26,896 nt of DNA from DATKYV01 sp035528275 (GTDB lineage: Bacteria > Acidobacteriota > Terriglobia > UBA7540): positions 1-26,896 of the forward strand of contig DATKYV010000092.1 in assembly GCA_035528275.1 (NCBI GenBank). Direction: 5' to 3'. Position numbers and translations under genes: made by a program. The notes below the pieces were generated by a model, which saw only the letters and a program-made list of their open reading frames with translations, had not been told where the DNA came from and did no database searches. Below are positions 16,968 through 23,808 of the stretch, one piece after another (position 1 is the first letter of the stretch; every line of letters starts with the position of its first letter).

Positions 16968-16970
16968 GAG

Positions 16971-17032
16971 GTAGGGGCGCACCCGCGTGTGCGCCCTGAT
17001 TGTCGGGGGTGGACACATAGGTCCGCCCCTAC
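16971..17032. repeat. Short inverted-repeat element with GTAGGGGCG ends, upstream of pheS
   Basis: GTAGGGGCG at 16971-16979 is matched by CGCCCCTAC at 17024-17032, with an inner imperfect match (GCGCACCCGCGTGTGCGC is itself a near palindrome). The 62-bp element fills the whole gap between rplT and pheS and ends three bases before the pheS ATG. Elements at 26357-26449 and within 22724-22750 share the GTAGGGG end, so this seems to be a dispersed non-autonomous repeat. Confidence 0.65.
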
Positions 17033-17037
17033 ATGAT

Positions 17038-17397
17038 TCACGTCGCCAGCGCGGCCTTCACTTTTCCTGCCAGTTCCGCGAATCCGGCGGCATCGCGTGC
17101 CGCCATGTCGGCCAGAACCTTACGGTCGAGCTGGATCCCCAGCTTCTTTAGCCCATGGATGAGCTGGCTGTATGTAAGCTGGTTCAGGCGGGCGGCCGCA
17201 CCGATCCGCACGATCCAGAGACGGCGGAAATCGCGCTTGCGCCGCCGCCGGTCGCGATAGGCGAACCGGCCCGCGCGGTCCGCGGCCTCTTTCATGAATT
17301 TGTAGAGCTTGCTTTTGCTGAGGAAATAGCCTTTGGTACGCTTGGCGAGCTTCTTGCGCTTGGCGCGGCGCACAGTGCCGCGCTTGACTCGAGGCAT
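17038..17397 (-). CDS. rplT: Large ribosomal subunit protein bL20
   Basis: The 119-residue L20, an early assembly protein of the large subunit and, in several bacteria, the autoregulator of the infC-rpmI-rplT operon. The product starts MPRVKRGTVRRAKRKK and keeps the family segments RRRRKRDFRRLWIVRIGAAAR and TYSQLIHGLKKLGI. I use the ATG at 17397, which has AAAGGAG eight bases upstream, not the upstream in-frame start at 17439. It is normal in length. Confidence 0.97.
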   Translation of the reverse strand: MPRVKRGTVRRAKRKKLAKRTKGYFLSKSKLYKFMKEAADRAGRFAYRDRRRRKRDFRRLWIVRIGAAARLNQLTYSQLIHGLKKLGIQLDRKVLADMAARDAAGFAELAGKVKAALAT

Positions 17398-17473
17398 GGG
17401 GTTTGCTCCTTTCAGAGGATTTCGGGGCGGCGAAGGCACCCAGCCAGTTGGCCTTCCCGCTCCCGCGGGGGGG

Positions 17474-17567
17474 ATAGGTGACAGGTTTCAGGGAACAGCG
17501 GCTGCGACATGCAGCCACACTATAATCGTCTCCTGTAACCCGTTCTCTGTCCCCTGTTCCCTACCTG
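17474..17567. repeat. Inverted-repeat element between rpmI and rplT
   Basis: AGGGAACAG (17490-17498) pairs with CTGTTCCCT (17554-17562), flanked by looser matches of the GGTGACAGG / CCTGTnnCC type. In the centre lies a perfect hairpin GGCTGC-GACAT-GCAGCC (17500-17516). The element occupies most of the gap between the two ribosomal protein genes and its right end overlaps the rpmI stop by a few bases. It resembles a small intergenic repeat more than a terminator, as no T run follows on the minus strand. Confidence 0.55.
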
Positions 17568-17773
17568 CCGTACGGCAGCATGGCGCGGACGTGTCGCACA
17601 TCCGCGGCGGAAACCGTGGTGGTCTGACCCAGCTTGCGCTTTCGCTTGCTGGATTTCGACGTCAGGATATGACGGGCAAACGCGTGCCCGCGGATGATCT
17701 TCCCGCCGGCCGTCACCTTGAAGCGCTTGGCGGCGCCCTTGTGAGTTTTCAGCTTCAACTTGCCTTTAGCCAA
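17561..17773 (-). CDS. rpmI: Large ribosomal subunit protein bL35
   Basis: A 70-residue L35 with the family pattern KLKTHKGAAKRFKVTAGGKI and the C-terminal SKRKRKLGQTTTVSAADVRHVRAMLPYG. It starts with TTG at 17773, has GGGAGGA about five bases upstream, and begins inside the last codons of infC, which ends at 17766. That 8-bp overlap suggests coupled translation. Confidence 0.95.
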   Translation of the reverse strand: MAKGKLKLKTHKGAAKRFKVTAGGKIIRGHAFARHILTSKSSKRKRKLGQTTTVSAADVRHVRAMLPYGR

Positions 17774-18431
17774 CTTGTCCTCCCGAGGAGTCTGTAGGTT
17801 CGGGCGTTGCAGCGGCTCGCGCCGCCCCCGCCGTGGGGCGGGGCGCCTGCCGGGCGGGCACGGGGGCGGACGGCGGCTCCCCGGACGGACGCGGCTTGCC
17901 GCCGGAGCCTTTCCCCGTGGCCTTCTTGGGAGCCAGAATCGCCGCCAGGGTCGGCCCCTCCTGCCGCGGGCGGCTTTCCACCTGGCCCACCTCGCTCACT
18001 TCTTCGATCAGCCGCTCCAACATGTTAAACCCGATTTCCCGATGCGCATTCTCCCGCCCGCGGAACATGACGGTGGCCTTGACCTTGCTTCCTTCCTGCA
18101 AGAAATGCACGATTCGGTTCCGCTTCACCTCAAAGTCATGTCCGGAAGTCCGGGGCCGGAACTTCACTTCCTTGAGCTCGATTGACTTCTGGTGCTTGCG
18201 CGCCTCGTGTTGACGCTTGTTGAGCTGGTAGAGATATTTGCCGTAATTAATGGTGCGGCAAACGGGCGGGTTGGCGGCGGGCGCTACCTCCACCAAGTCC
18301 AGGCCATTACTCCGCGCCAACTTCAGAGCTTCGAGGGGCGGCATAATGCCAAGCTGCCCGCCTTCCTCGTCGATCACACGAATTTCTTTAGCGCGAATCC
18401 TTTCGTTGATTCGAACGTATCGTTCAGCGAT
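17766..18431 (-). CDS. infC: Translation initiation factor IF-3 with a non-canonical ATC start
   Basis: IF-3 keeps the ribosomal subunits apart and proofreads start codons. The homologous N-terminus (YVRINERIRAKEIRVIDEEGGQLG) extends upstream of any ATG/GTG/TTG candidate. The frame has a TGA two codons before an ATC at 18431. An AGGAGG sits exactly eight bases before that ATC, so ATC is the likely start. This gives 221 residues. Rare AUU/AUC starts are well known for infC because IF-3 discriminates against them and so represses its own synthesis. Both IF-3 domains are present, followed by an extra Pro/Ala/Gly-rich tail of about 45 residues. It overlaps rpmI by 8 bp and follows thrS by 94 bp. 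Confidence 0.95.
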   Translation of the reverse strand: MAERYVRINERIRAKEIRVIDEEGGQLGIMPPLEALKLARSNGLDLVEVAPAANPPVCRTINYGKYLYQLNKRQHEARKHQKSIELKEVKFRPRTSGHDFEVKRNRIVHFLQEGSKVKATVMFRGRENAHREIGFNMLERLIEEVSEVGQVESRPRQEGPTLAAILAPKKATGKGSGGKPRPSGEPPSAPVPARQAPRPTAGAARAAATPEPTDSSGGQVG

Positions 18432-18439
18432 AACTCATT

Positions 18440-18458
18440 CCTCCTGGCCCTCCGGGCC
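18440..18458 (-). promoter_or_regulatory. infC ribosome-binding site with adjoining hairpin
   Basis: The minus strand reads a compact hairpin GGCCC-GGA-GGGCC (18458-18446) directly followed by AGGAGG (18445-18440) and then eight bases to the ATC start of infC. The strong site decides the start codon. The hairpin abuts the SD and could affect its access. An ATG lies one base after the SD but leads to a four-codon frame ending in TGA. Confidence 0.65.
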
Positions 18459-18525
18459 GATGGGTGAATACGTTAATTCCATAAATAGCGACGATGGAAA
18501 CCTCGGTCTGGAAGAGTGACCAAGC

Positions 18526-20463
18526 TTACCATTTCGTGGCCCGGGTGTCGATAAGCTCGCGCAGCCAGGGAATGAATTCGGTCAGGGGCCGGGAACCCAC
18601 GTCCCCGGCATCGCGCCGCCGGACTGACACCCCCTGGGCCTGCGCTTCGCGGTCTCCGACAACCAGCATGAACGGCACTTTCTGGAGCTGGGCATCCCGG
18701 ATGCGCGCGTTCAGTTTTTCATTCCGGTCGTCCATCTGGACGCGGATTCCCGCCGCTTTCAACTGATGGGTCACCCGGCGGGCGTACTCCAGGTGTTTCT
18801 CACTGATGGGCAGCACTACGGCCTGCACGGGAGAGAGCCACAAGGGAAACGCTCCCGCATAGTGCTCGATCAGCACTCCGAAGAATCGCTCGACCGATCC
18901 CAACAGGGCGCGGTGCACCATGATGGGCTGATGGGGCTGGCCGTCCGCCCCCACGTATTCCAGCCCGAATCGTCCCGGCAGGAAAAAGTCGAATTGCACG
19001 GTGGTCAACTGCCACGGCCGCCCGATGGCGTCCACCACCTTGATGTCGATTTTGGGGCCGTAGAACGCCGCCTCGCCCACCATGAGCCTGAACTTCATCC
19101 CGCGCTTCTGCAGCGCCGATTCCAGCGAGCGCTCGGCCAGCGTCCACTGTTTCGCTTCGCCGGAGTATTTCACCGGGTCCGCCGGGTCCCAGGTGGAAAG
19201 GTCCACTTCATACTCGTCGAAGCCGAAGGTTTTCAGCACCAGCATGGCGAAGTCAACGCAGGCGCCCACTTCGGCTTCCACGGTCTCGGGCGTGGCAAAG
19301 ATGTGAGCGTCGTCCTGGGTGAAGCCGCGCACGCGCAGCAAGCCGTGCATCACCCCGGAGCGTTCGTAGCGGTAAACGGTGCCGAACTCAGCCAGGCGCA
19401 TGGGCAGCTCTCGATAGCTGCGGCGCGTGTCTTTGAAGATCAGGATGTGGAACGGGCAGTTCATGGGCTTGAGCTGGTAATCCGCGTCGTCCAGCCGGAT
19501 GGGCGTGAACATGTTGTCGCTGTAAAAGTTCACATGCCCGCTGGTCTTCCAAAGGTCGAGCCGGGCGACGTGCGGTGTGTAAACGAGCTCATAGCCCTGC
19601 CGCAGCAGCTCCTTGCGGAGGAAGTCTTCAATCTCCATGCGAATGATGGCGCCCTTGGGATGCCAGAAGATAAGCCCGGGGCCCGCCTCGTCCTGGATGC
19701 TGAACAGCCCGAGTTCCTTCCCCAGCCGGCGGTGGTCGCGCTTCTTGGCTTCCTCGACTTTGGCCAGATAATCATCGAGATCCTTGGGGGTGAAGAAGGC
19801 GGTCCCATAGATCCGCTGCATGGGATGCGAGCGCTCGTCGCCTTTCCAGTGCGCCCCCGCAACGCTCAATACTTTGAAGGCCTTGATGCGCCCAGTGGAG
19901 GGGATGTGTGGCCCGCGGCAGAAATCCAGGAACTTCCCCGTCCGGTAGGCGGAAAATCGCGGCTCAGCCTTTTCCTCGATCAACTGGCACTTGAGAAACT
20001 CACCCATCTGCTCGAAGATCTTCAGCCCTTCGTCCTTGGGAAAATAGACGCGCTCGTAGGGCAGGTCAGCCCGGGCAAGCTCGCGCATCTTCTCTTCGAT
20101 CTTCTTCAGGTCGTCCTCGGTGAAGGGATTTTCACGGTTGAAGTCGTAGAAGAATCCGGTTTCCGTCGGCGGCCCGATGCCGGGATGCGCGTCCGGGTAG
20201 AGCTCGGTCACCGCCGCCGCCAGCAGATGAGCGGTTGAGTGGCGGTAAATTTCCAACCCCTCCGGGGAGGAGGGCGTAATGAACTGGATGGGCGAGTCCG
20301 TTTCGAGGGGTGAAGAAAGGTCCACCAGACGGCCGTCCACCTTGGCCGCCAGAGCCTCGGCGGCCAGACGAGGACCGATAGATTTGGCGACTTCCAGTGC
20401 GGTCGTGCCCCGAGGGAACTCCTTCGTGGCCCCGTCAGGGAAGGTGATTTGAATGGTCTGCAT
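18526..20463 (-). CDS. thrS: Threonyl-tRNA synthetase
   Basis: A 645-residue class II synthetase. It has an N-terminal TGS domain (IQITFPDGATKEFPRGTTALEVA), an editing domain with the HSTAHLL motif and the later SAYRTGKFLDFCRGPHIPSTG zinc/editing region, and the catalytic core with LKPMNCPFHILIF, motif 2 RYERSGVMHGLLRVRGFTQDDAH and motif 3 MVHRALLGSVERFFGVLIEH. The anticodon-binding domain follows at the C-terminus. I use the ATG at 20463, where TGS homology begins, rather than an in-frame start at 20511. It heads the thrS-infC-rpmI-rplT-pheS-pheT cluster. Confidence 0.97.
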   Translation of the reverse strand: MQTIQITFPDGATKEFPRGTTALEVAKSIGPRLAAEALAAKVDGRLVDLSSPLETDSPIQFITPSSPEGLEIYRHSTAHLLAAAVTELYPDAHPGIGPPTETGFFYDFNRENPFTEDDLKKIEEKMRELARADLPYERVYFPKDEGLKIFEQMGEFLKCQLIEEKAEPRFSAYRTGKFLDFCRGPHIPSTGRIKAFKVLSVAGAHWKGDERSHPMQRIYGTAFFTPKDLDDYLAKVEEAKKRDHRRLGKELGLFSIQDEAGPGLIFWHPKGAIIRMEIEDFLRKELLRQGYELVYTPHVARLDLWKTSGHVNFYSDNMFTPIRLDDADYQLKPMNCPFHILIFKDTRRSYRELPMRLAEFGTVYRYERSGVMHGLLRVRGFTQDDAHIFATPETVEAEVGACVDFAMLVLKTFGFDEYEVDLSTWDPADPVKYSGEAKQWTLAERSLESALQKRGMKFRLMVGEAAFYGPKIDIKVVDAIGRPWQLTTVQFDFFLPGRFGLEYVGADGQPHQPIMVHRALLGSVERFFGVLIEHYAGAFPLWLSPVQAVVLPISEKHLEYARRVTHQLKAAGIRVQMDDRNEKLNARIRDAQLQKVPFMLVVGDREAQAQGVSVRRRDAGDVGSRPLTEFIPWLRELIDTRATKW

Positions 20464-20501
20464 TCCTAGGCTGCGTTTCCGTCCCCATTGTACAACACTG
20501 T

Positions 20502-20530
20502 AAAATAACAAATGACCGGGCTGCGGTCAA
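20502..20530 (-). promoter_or_regulatory. Probable thrS promoter
   Basis: On the minus strand TTGACC (20530-20525) is followed after exactly 17 bases by TATTTT (20507-20502), about 40 bases before the thrS ATG. A TACAAT about 20 bases further on could be an alternative -10. Spacing is ideal; the leader would be short, so no large regulatory leader is expected. Confidence 0.5.
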
Positions 20531-20681
20531 ACTTCCCAAACACCATCTGAGGTCGTGCAGACGCCGTTTTTGAAGGCCGGGAGAAGGAATCGGCGTGGGC
20601 GAAGCGGTCAATGGCACGCCTTTCTGAGAGAAATCCTGCTGGGGAGGCGGCGCAGAAACCCGCACGCTGTGAAGATTTTGC

Positions 20682-20710
20682 TTGACAATCCGAGCAAGGC
20701 CTACTACATA
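20682..20710 (+). promoter_or_regulatory. Promoter of the micro-ORF unit
   Basis: A perfect -35 TTGACA (20682-20687) is followed by a 17-base spacer and TACATA (20705-20710) as a weaker -10. The predicted RNA would start near 20717. Its leader contains a GGGGC/GCCCC hairpin (about 20712-20734). The promoter diverges from thrS. Confidence 0.6.
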
Positions 20711-20786
20711 TGGGGCTACGAACGCGCTTGGCCCCAATAGGTTGGCGCTCTCGCGAAAGAAAATCTTCCAACTTGGAGGATAGTGG

Positions 20787-20837
20787 ATGGCAGCTAAAAA
20801 GAAAGCCAAGAAGGTCGCAAAGAAGAAAAAGAAGTAG
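20787..20837 (+). CDS. 16-residue lysine/alanine-rich micropeptide (too short for usual gene finders)
   Basis: The ORF begins ATG at 20787 with a textbook GGAGG (20775-20779) seven bases upstream and encodes MAAKKKAKKVAKKKKK, then TAG. Eleven of 16 residues are Lys. The peptide would be strongly basic and resembles the tails of histone-H1-like or nucleic-acid-binding proteins, but no family can be named. It stands in a complete unit of its own: promoter at 20682, leader hairpin, SD, ORF, and a strong terminator 33 bp after the stop. Alternatives are that the RNA itself is the product (a ~190-base small RNA), or that this is the remnant of a longer basic protein. The tight SD spacing favours translation. 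Confidence 0.55.
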   Translation: MAAKKKAKKVAKKKKK

Positions 20838-20870
20838 AACCACCCCATTCCCAGGTTTCCTCCTTTCCCC

Positions 20871-20906
20871 GAGGCCCGCTTCCCCCAAGGCGGGCCTCTT
20901 TTTTTT
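20871..20906 (+). terminator. Intrinsic terminator of the micro-ORF unit
   Basis: A perfect 9-bp stem GAGGCCCGC (20871-20879) / GCGGGCCTC (20890-20898) with a 10-base loop is followed at once by eight T residues (20899-20906). This is a strong factor-independent terminator in the plus direction, ending the short transcript that starts near 20717. Confidence 0.9.
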
Positions 20907-20933
20907 CATCTATTGGCGTGAAGAAATTGCGAG

Positions 20934-20960
20934 AAAACGCGCCGGCGGTGGCTGCCGGCG
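20934..20960 (-). terminator. Probable terminator after the lemA operon
   Basis: On the minus strand a 7-bp GC stem CGCCGGC (20960-20954) / GCCGGCG (20946-20940) with a seven-base loop is followed by CG and TTTT (20937-20934). It lies 27 bp after the stop of the second LemA gene and faces the plus-strand terminator at 20871-20906 across a short gap. Confidence 0.6.
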
Positions 20961-20987
20961 AACCTTGAGGTTGAGAACCCATGAAGG

Positions 20988-21581
20988 TCAGGTGAATCTC
21001 ACCTGTACGTCTTCGCGGTCGGCAGGCGCGGCCTCGAAGAGCGGATGCGGCTGAAGGTTCATGAATCGCGCCACCAGGACGTCGGGAATCTGGGCGATGC
21101 GGATGTTAAAGACGTTCACGTCTTCGTTGAAGCGGCTTCGCTGCCCGGCGATATTCTCCTCCAGACCTGTAATCCTGCCCTGGAGCTGCATGAAGTTGGT
21201 GTTGGCCTTCAGGTCGGGGTAATTCTCCGCCACCGCGAAGAGGGTGCGGAGCGCCCCGGTGATCATGTTGTCGGCCTGGGCTTTCTCTCCGGGCGTGGTG
21301 GCGCGCGAGTAGGCCGTCCGCGCCTCGGTAACCGCCTGGAGAGTCTTCTGCTCGTACTGCATGTAGCCCTTGCAAGTTTCGATGAGCTTGGGCAGTTCGT
21401 CATGCCGCTGCTTGAGCAGGACGTCGATATTGGAAAACGACCTGGCGATGTCGTTCTTGAGAGTCACCAGGGTGTTGTAGATTCCCACGAAGTACATGAC
21501 GATCCCCAGGGCCACGACCAAGAGAATCACCAGCACGGCCACGGCCAGGATCGTCCCGGCAGCAAGAATGGCTCCCAACAT
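20988..21581 (-). CDS. LemA family protein (distal copy)
   Basis: A 197-residue LemA protein: one N-terminal membrane helix (about 8-34, very hydrophobic) and a four-helix coiled domain facing the periplasm or cell exterior. The family core is clear: NIDVLLKQRHDELPKLIETC, GYMQYEQKTLQAVTEAR, FAVAENYPDLKAN and FNIRIAQIPDVLVARF. The start is the ATG at 21581, with GGGAGG five bases upstream; an adjacent GTG at 21584 is less well placed. It is about half identical to the next LemA copy, which points to a tandem duplication. LemA has been linked to membrane or envelope processes but its biochemical role is unknown. Confidence 0.93.
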   Translation of the reverse strand: MLGAILAAGTILAVAVLVILLVVALGIVMYFVGIYNTLVTLKNDIARSFSNIDVLLKQRHDELPKLIETCKGYMQYEQKTLQAVTEARTAYSRATTPGEKAQADNMITGALRTLFAVAENYPDLKANTNFMQLQGRITGLEENIAGQRSRFNEDVNVFNIRIAQIPDVLVARFMNLQPHPLFEAAPADREDVQVRFT

Positions 21582-21607
21582 CACGGCCTCCCTTCTGGAT
21601 CCCCGAT

Positions 21608-21634
21608 GGGCCCGCCGGACGACCGGGCGGGCCC
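21608..21634 (-). other. Intercistronic hairpin between the two lemA genes
   Basis: GGGCCCGCC (21608-21616) pairs perfectly with GGCGGGCCC (21626-21634) around a nine-base loop. No T run follows in either direction, so it is unlikely to be a terminator. In the operon transcript it could act as a stability element separating expression of the two copies. Confidence 0.55.
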
Positions 21635-21659
21635 GTCCAAGACACTTCCGGCGACGCGC

Positions 21660-22232
21660 TCAGGCGAAGCGCACCGCCACGTCGCGGCGGTCTTCCTCCG
21701 ATACCTTGAAAAGCTCCTTGCGCTCCAGGTGCAGCAGCCAGGCCACGAATACGTCCGGGAGCTGTTGAATGCGGATGTTGTAAGTGTTCGTCGTGTCATT
21801 GAAGAACTCGCGGCGGTCGGCGATGCGCTCCTCGATCTCCGAAATGCGTTTCTGGAGCTGCATGAAATTATTGTTGGCCTTCAGATCGGGATACTTCTCC
21901 GCCACGGCGAACAGGGTTTTCAGCGCCCCGGTAACCATCGTATCGGCCTGGGCTTTCTCGCCGACGCTGGTCGCCCGCTGAAAAGCGTTGCGCGCCTCGA
22001 CGATCAGCTGGAACGTCTTCTGCTCGTACTGCATGTAGCCCTTGCAGGTCTCGATGAGCTTGGGCAGCTCGTCGTGCCGCTGCTTGAGCAGCACGTCGAT
22101 GTTTGCCCAGGACTTGTCGATGTTGTTCCGCAGCCGCACCAGGCTGTTGTAGATGATGATGAAATAGATGATCAGGCCGATGGCGACGAGAAAGAACACC
22201 AGCGCGATGAGCATGAAGATTCGCACAGCCAT
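21660..22232 (-). CDS. LemA family protein (proximal copy)
   Basis: A 190-residue LemA protein with an N-terminal membrane helix (about 4-27) and the same coiled core as its neighbour: NIDVLLKQRHDELPKLIETC, GYMQYEQKTFQLIVEARNAF, FAVAEKYPDLKANNNFMQLQ and YNIRIQQLPDVFVAWLL. AAAGGAGA is six bases before the ATG. It starts 20 bp after the GIDE-domain gene. The C-termini of both copies end in an R-R/E-D-V-x-V-R-F motif, a further mark of duplication. Confidence 0.94.
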   Translation of the reverse strand: MAVRIFMLIALVFFLVAIGLIIYFIIIYNSLVRLRNNIDKSWANIDVLLKQRHDELPKLIETCKGYMQYEQKTFQLIVEARNAFQRATSVGEKAQADTMVTGALKTLFAVAEKYPDLKANNNFMQLQKRISEIEERIADRREFFNDTTNTYNIRIQQLPDVFVAWLLHLERKELFKVSEEDRRDVAVRFA

Positions 22233-22252
22233 TCCGTTCTCCTTTCGCTACC

Positions 22253-23197
22253 TCAGAGCCAACCGAGCCCTCGGAGGAGGAGATCGAGGAAGAAAACGGA
22301 GGCGATCGCTCCCAGGAAGATAAACAGCAGCGCCTTCCTCCGCAGGCTGCTCTCCAGCGCTTCTTCGCTCCTCCAGGAGATCAAGAAGGTCGGCTCGTCT
22401 TCACCCTTGACGATCATATTCCGGTCGTTCAAGTCCTTCGGCCTGGAGTTCTCGGCACAGGTCCCCGTCAAGTCGTACCAGTATCCGGGAATAATACAAT
22501 ACTCCGTCAAGCGGTACCGGTCCCCGTAGCCTCCGTAGCGCCGTCCGACGCTCCCGGTGAGAAAGGCTTGCTTAATGGTGTTGATCAAGAACTCCGGAGA
22601 GCGATCTGACAACCTCGGTCTGGCGGTAACGCGAGAGTCATCTTTGGGCCCGATCCTCGAGATATCCCGCCGCGACAACCCGCCGCTTGTCACGTAGTCC
22701 CTCAGCTCGTCGTTCGTCGGCCACCCGTCAGTTGACGGGCTGGTAGGGGATGTCTTTTCTCGGCCGAAGGTTTTCCAGATCCAGCCTTTCCCAACTTGAC
22801 CTCCGATTTCACGACGGGCGTTTTGCTTCAGGTCGAACTCGACGCCGTAGAGGTTCACCAGCACCTCTCCGCTTGCGTCCTCCAGATAGAACCTCAGGCC
22901 GTCCGTATCCGTTCGGGTGTGGGTCCAGCTCCCCCGCCCCTTGGAATCTTTTTGCCAGCGCTCGATATCCACCTTGTAGTAGAAGCAGGGCGTGTTGGTA
23001 ATAGGACTGTGGAAGAATTCGTCTCCCTTCGCTTTGCCGTGGATCTCCACCAGACCCATGGCGATGCTTCGGATGGGGACCTCGGGTGTATCCGCAAGTA
23101 CCCGGTACTTGCGAAAGACCCGGAATCCTTTAAAAAAAAAGTAGAGGCCCGCGCCGAAGGCGAAGACCAAGCCAAAGAGATCATCGTTGGATGACAT
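22253..23197 (-). CDS. GIDE-domain membrane protein of the LemA operon
   Basis: A 314-residue protein with an N-terminal membrane helix (about 6-24), a soluble domain resembling the GIDE/BAM domain of mitochondrial MUL1-type E3 ligases, and a C-terminal membrane helix (about 286-312). The soluble domain has IRSIAMGLVEIHGKAKG, the conserved TPCFYYKVDIERW and FYLEDASGEVLVNLYGVEFDL. No RING finger is present, as is usual for bacterial members. Such genes commonly sit with lemA, which fits here. The middle part (about 145-215) is unusual, and a palindromic repeat (22724-22739) is read in frame as STDG. No ribosome site is evident at the ATG. Confidence 0.82.
   Translation of the reverse strand: MSSNDDLFGLVFAFGAGLYFFFKGFRVFRKYRVLADTPEVPIRSIAMGLVEIHGKAKGDEFFHSPITNTPCFYYKVDIERWQKDSKGRGSWTHTRTDTDGLRFYLEDASGEVLVNLYGVEFDLKQNARREIGGQVGKGWIWKTFGREKTSPTSPSTDGWPTNDELRDYVTSGGLSRRDISRIGPKDDSRVTARPRLSDRSPEFLINTIKQAFLTGSVGRRYGGYGDRYRLTEYCIIPGYWYDLTGTCAENSRPKDLNDRNMIVKGEDEPTFLISWRSEEALESSLRRKALLFIFLGAIASVFFLDLLLRGLGWL
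22724..22750. repeat. Palindromic repeat copy inside the GIDE-domain gene
   Basis: CCCGTCAGTTGACGGG (22724-22739) belongs to the same family as the three copies at 12708-12887. It is followed by GGTAGGGGA, the same two-part arrangement as in the intergenic element at 26361-26387. It lies within the coding sequence and keeps the frame open, encoding a Pro/Ser/Thr-rich loop (PTSPSTDGWPTN). Confidence 0.65.
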
Positions 23198-23354
23198 GGG
23201 TTATCGGTGCGAGCGAGACGGGATGCTATCCGGGGGGGGACCAAAAAGCAAGGTCGGACCACCCCGCCCCACCACCCTTCGACTACCCAAGCGATTCACT
23301 CTTCAGTATGATGTTTTCCCGCCGGTGGCGCTTCAGACCGCGGCGCGGACTTTG

Positions 23355-23771
23355 ATGGGACCCTTCCGGATTCTCGAACACACCGCGGACGTAGGCTTTG
23401 AGGCCGTCGGGGCGACGTGCGAAGAAGTTTTCGCGAACTCTGCCCGGGCGCTCTTTTACCTGATCGTGGACTTGGAGACGATTGCGCCGTGCGAAAAAAC
23501 CAGCCTGAGCGTGGAGGGATCCGACCCGGACGCTCTCCTCGTCAATTGGCTCAGCGAACTCCTCTACTTGCACGACGCCGAGGGTTGGCTGTTTTCAGAT
23601 TTTGCCGTCCGGTTGACCGGGGAGAAGTTCCTCGCCGCCACGGCGCGCGGGGAAAAGTTTGATTCCCGGCGCCACCAGGCCAAGATGATGGTGAAGGCCA
23701 TCACCTATCATCAACTCAGTTTGGAGCGCACCCCCGAGGGTTGGCGCGCCCAGGTGTATGTGGACATTTGA
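23355..23771 (+). CDS. Archease
   Basis: A 138-residue archease, the activator that helps the RNA ligase RtcB to be guanylylated and to turn over. The family pattern is complete: FRILEHTADVGFEAVGAT at the N-terminus with the conserved Asp, LLVNWLSELLYLHDAEGWLFSDF in the middle, and VKAITYHQLSLERTPEGWRAQVYVDI at the end, with the metal-binding Asp as the next-to-last residue. The ATG at 23355 is chosen because homology starts there; no strong ribosome site is visible. rtcB begins 2.8 kb downstream on the same strand, separated by three other genes. Confidence 0.93.
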   Translation: MGPFRILEHTADVGFEAVGATCEEVFANSARALFYLIVDLETIAPCEKTSLSVEGSDPDALLVNWLSELLYLHDAEGWLFSDFAVRLTGEKFLAATARGEKFDSRRHQAKMMVKAITYHQLSLERTPEGWRAQVYVDI

Positions 23772-23808
23772 GTCCGGTCGAAAGCCGAGAGTCGAAGAGC
23801 CGAGAGGC

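Noticed and set aside
16968..17018. N-terminal extension of PheS to 405 residues
   Set aside because: The extra codons lie within the GTAGGGGCG inverted-repeat element; homology starts at the ATG at 16967.
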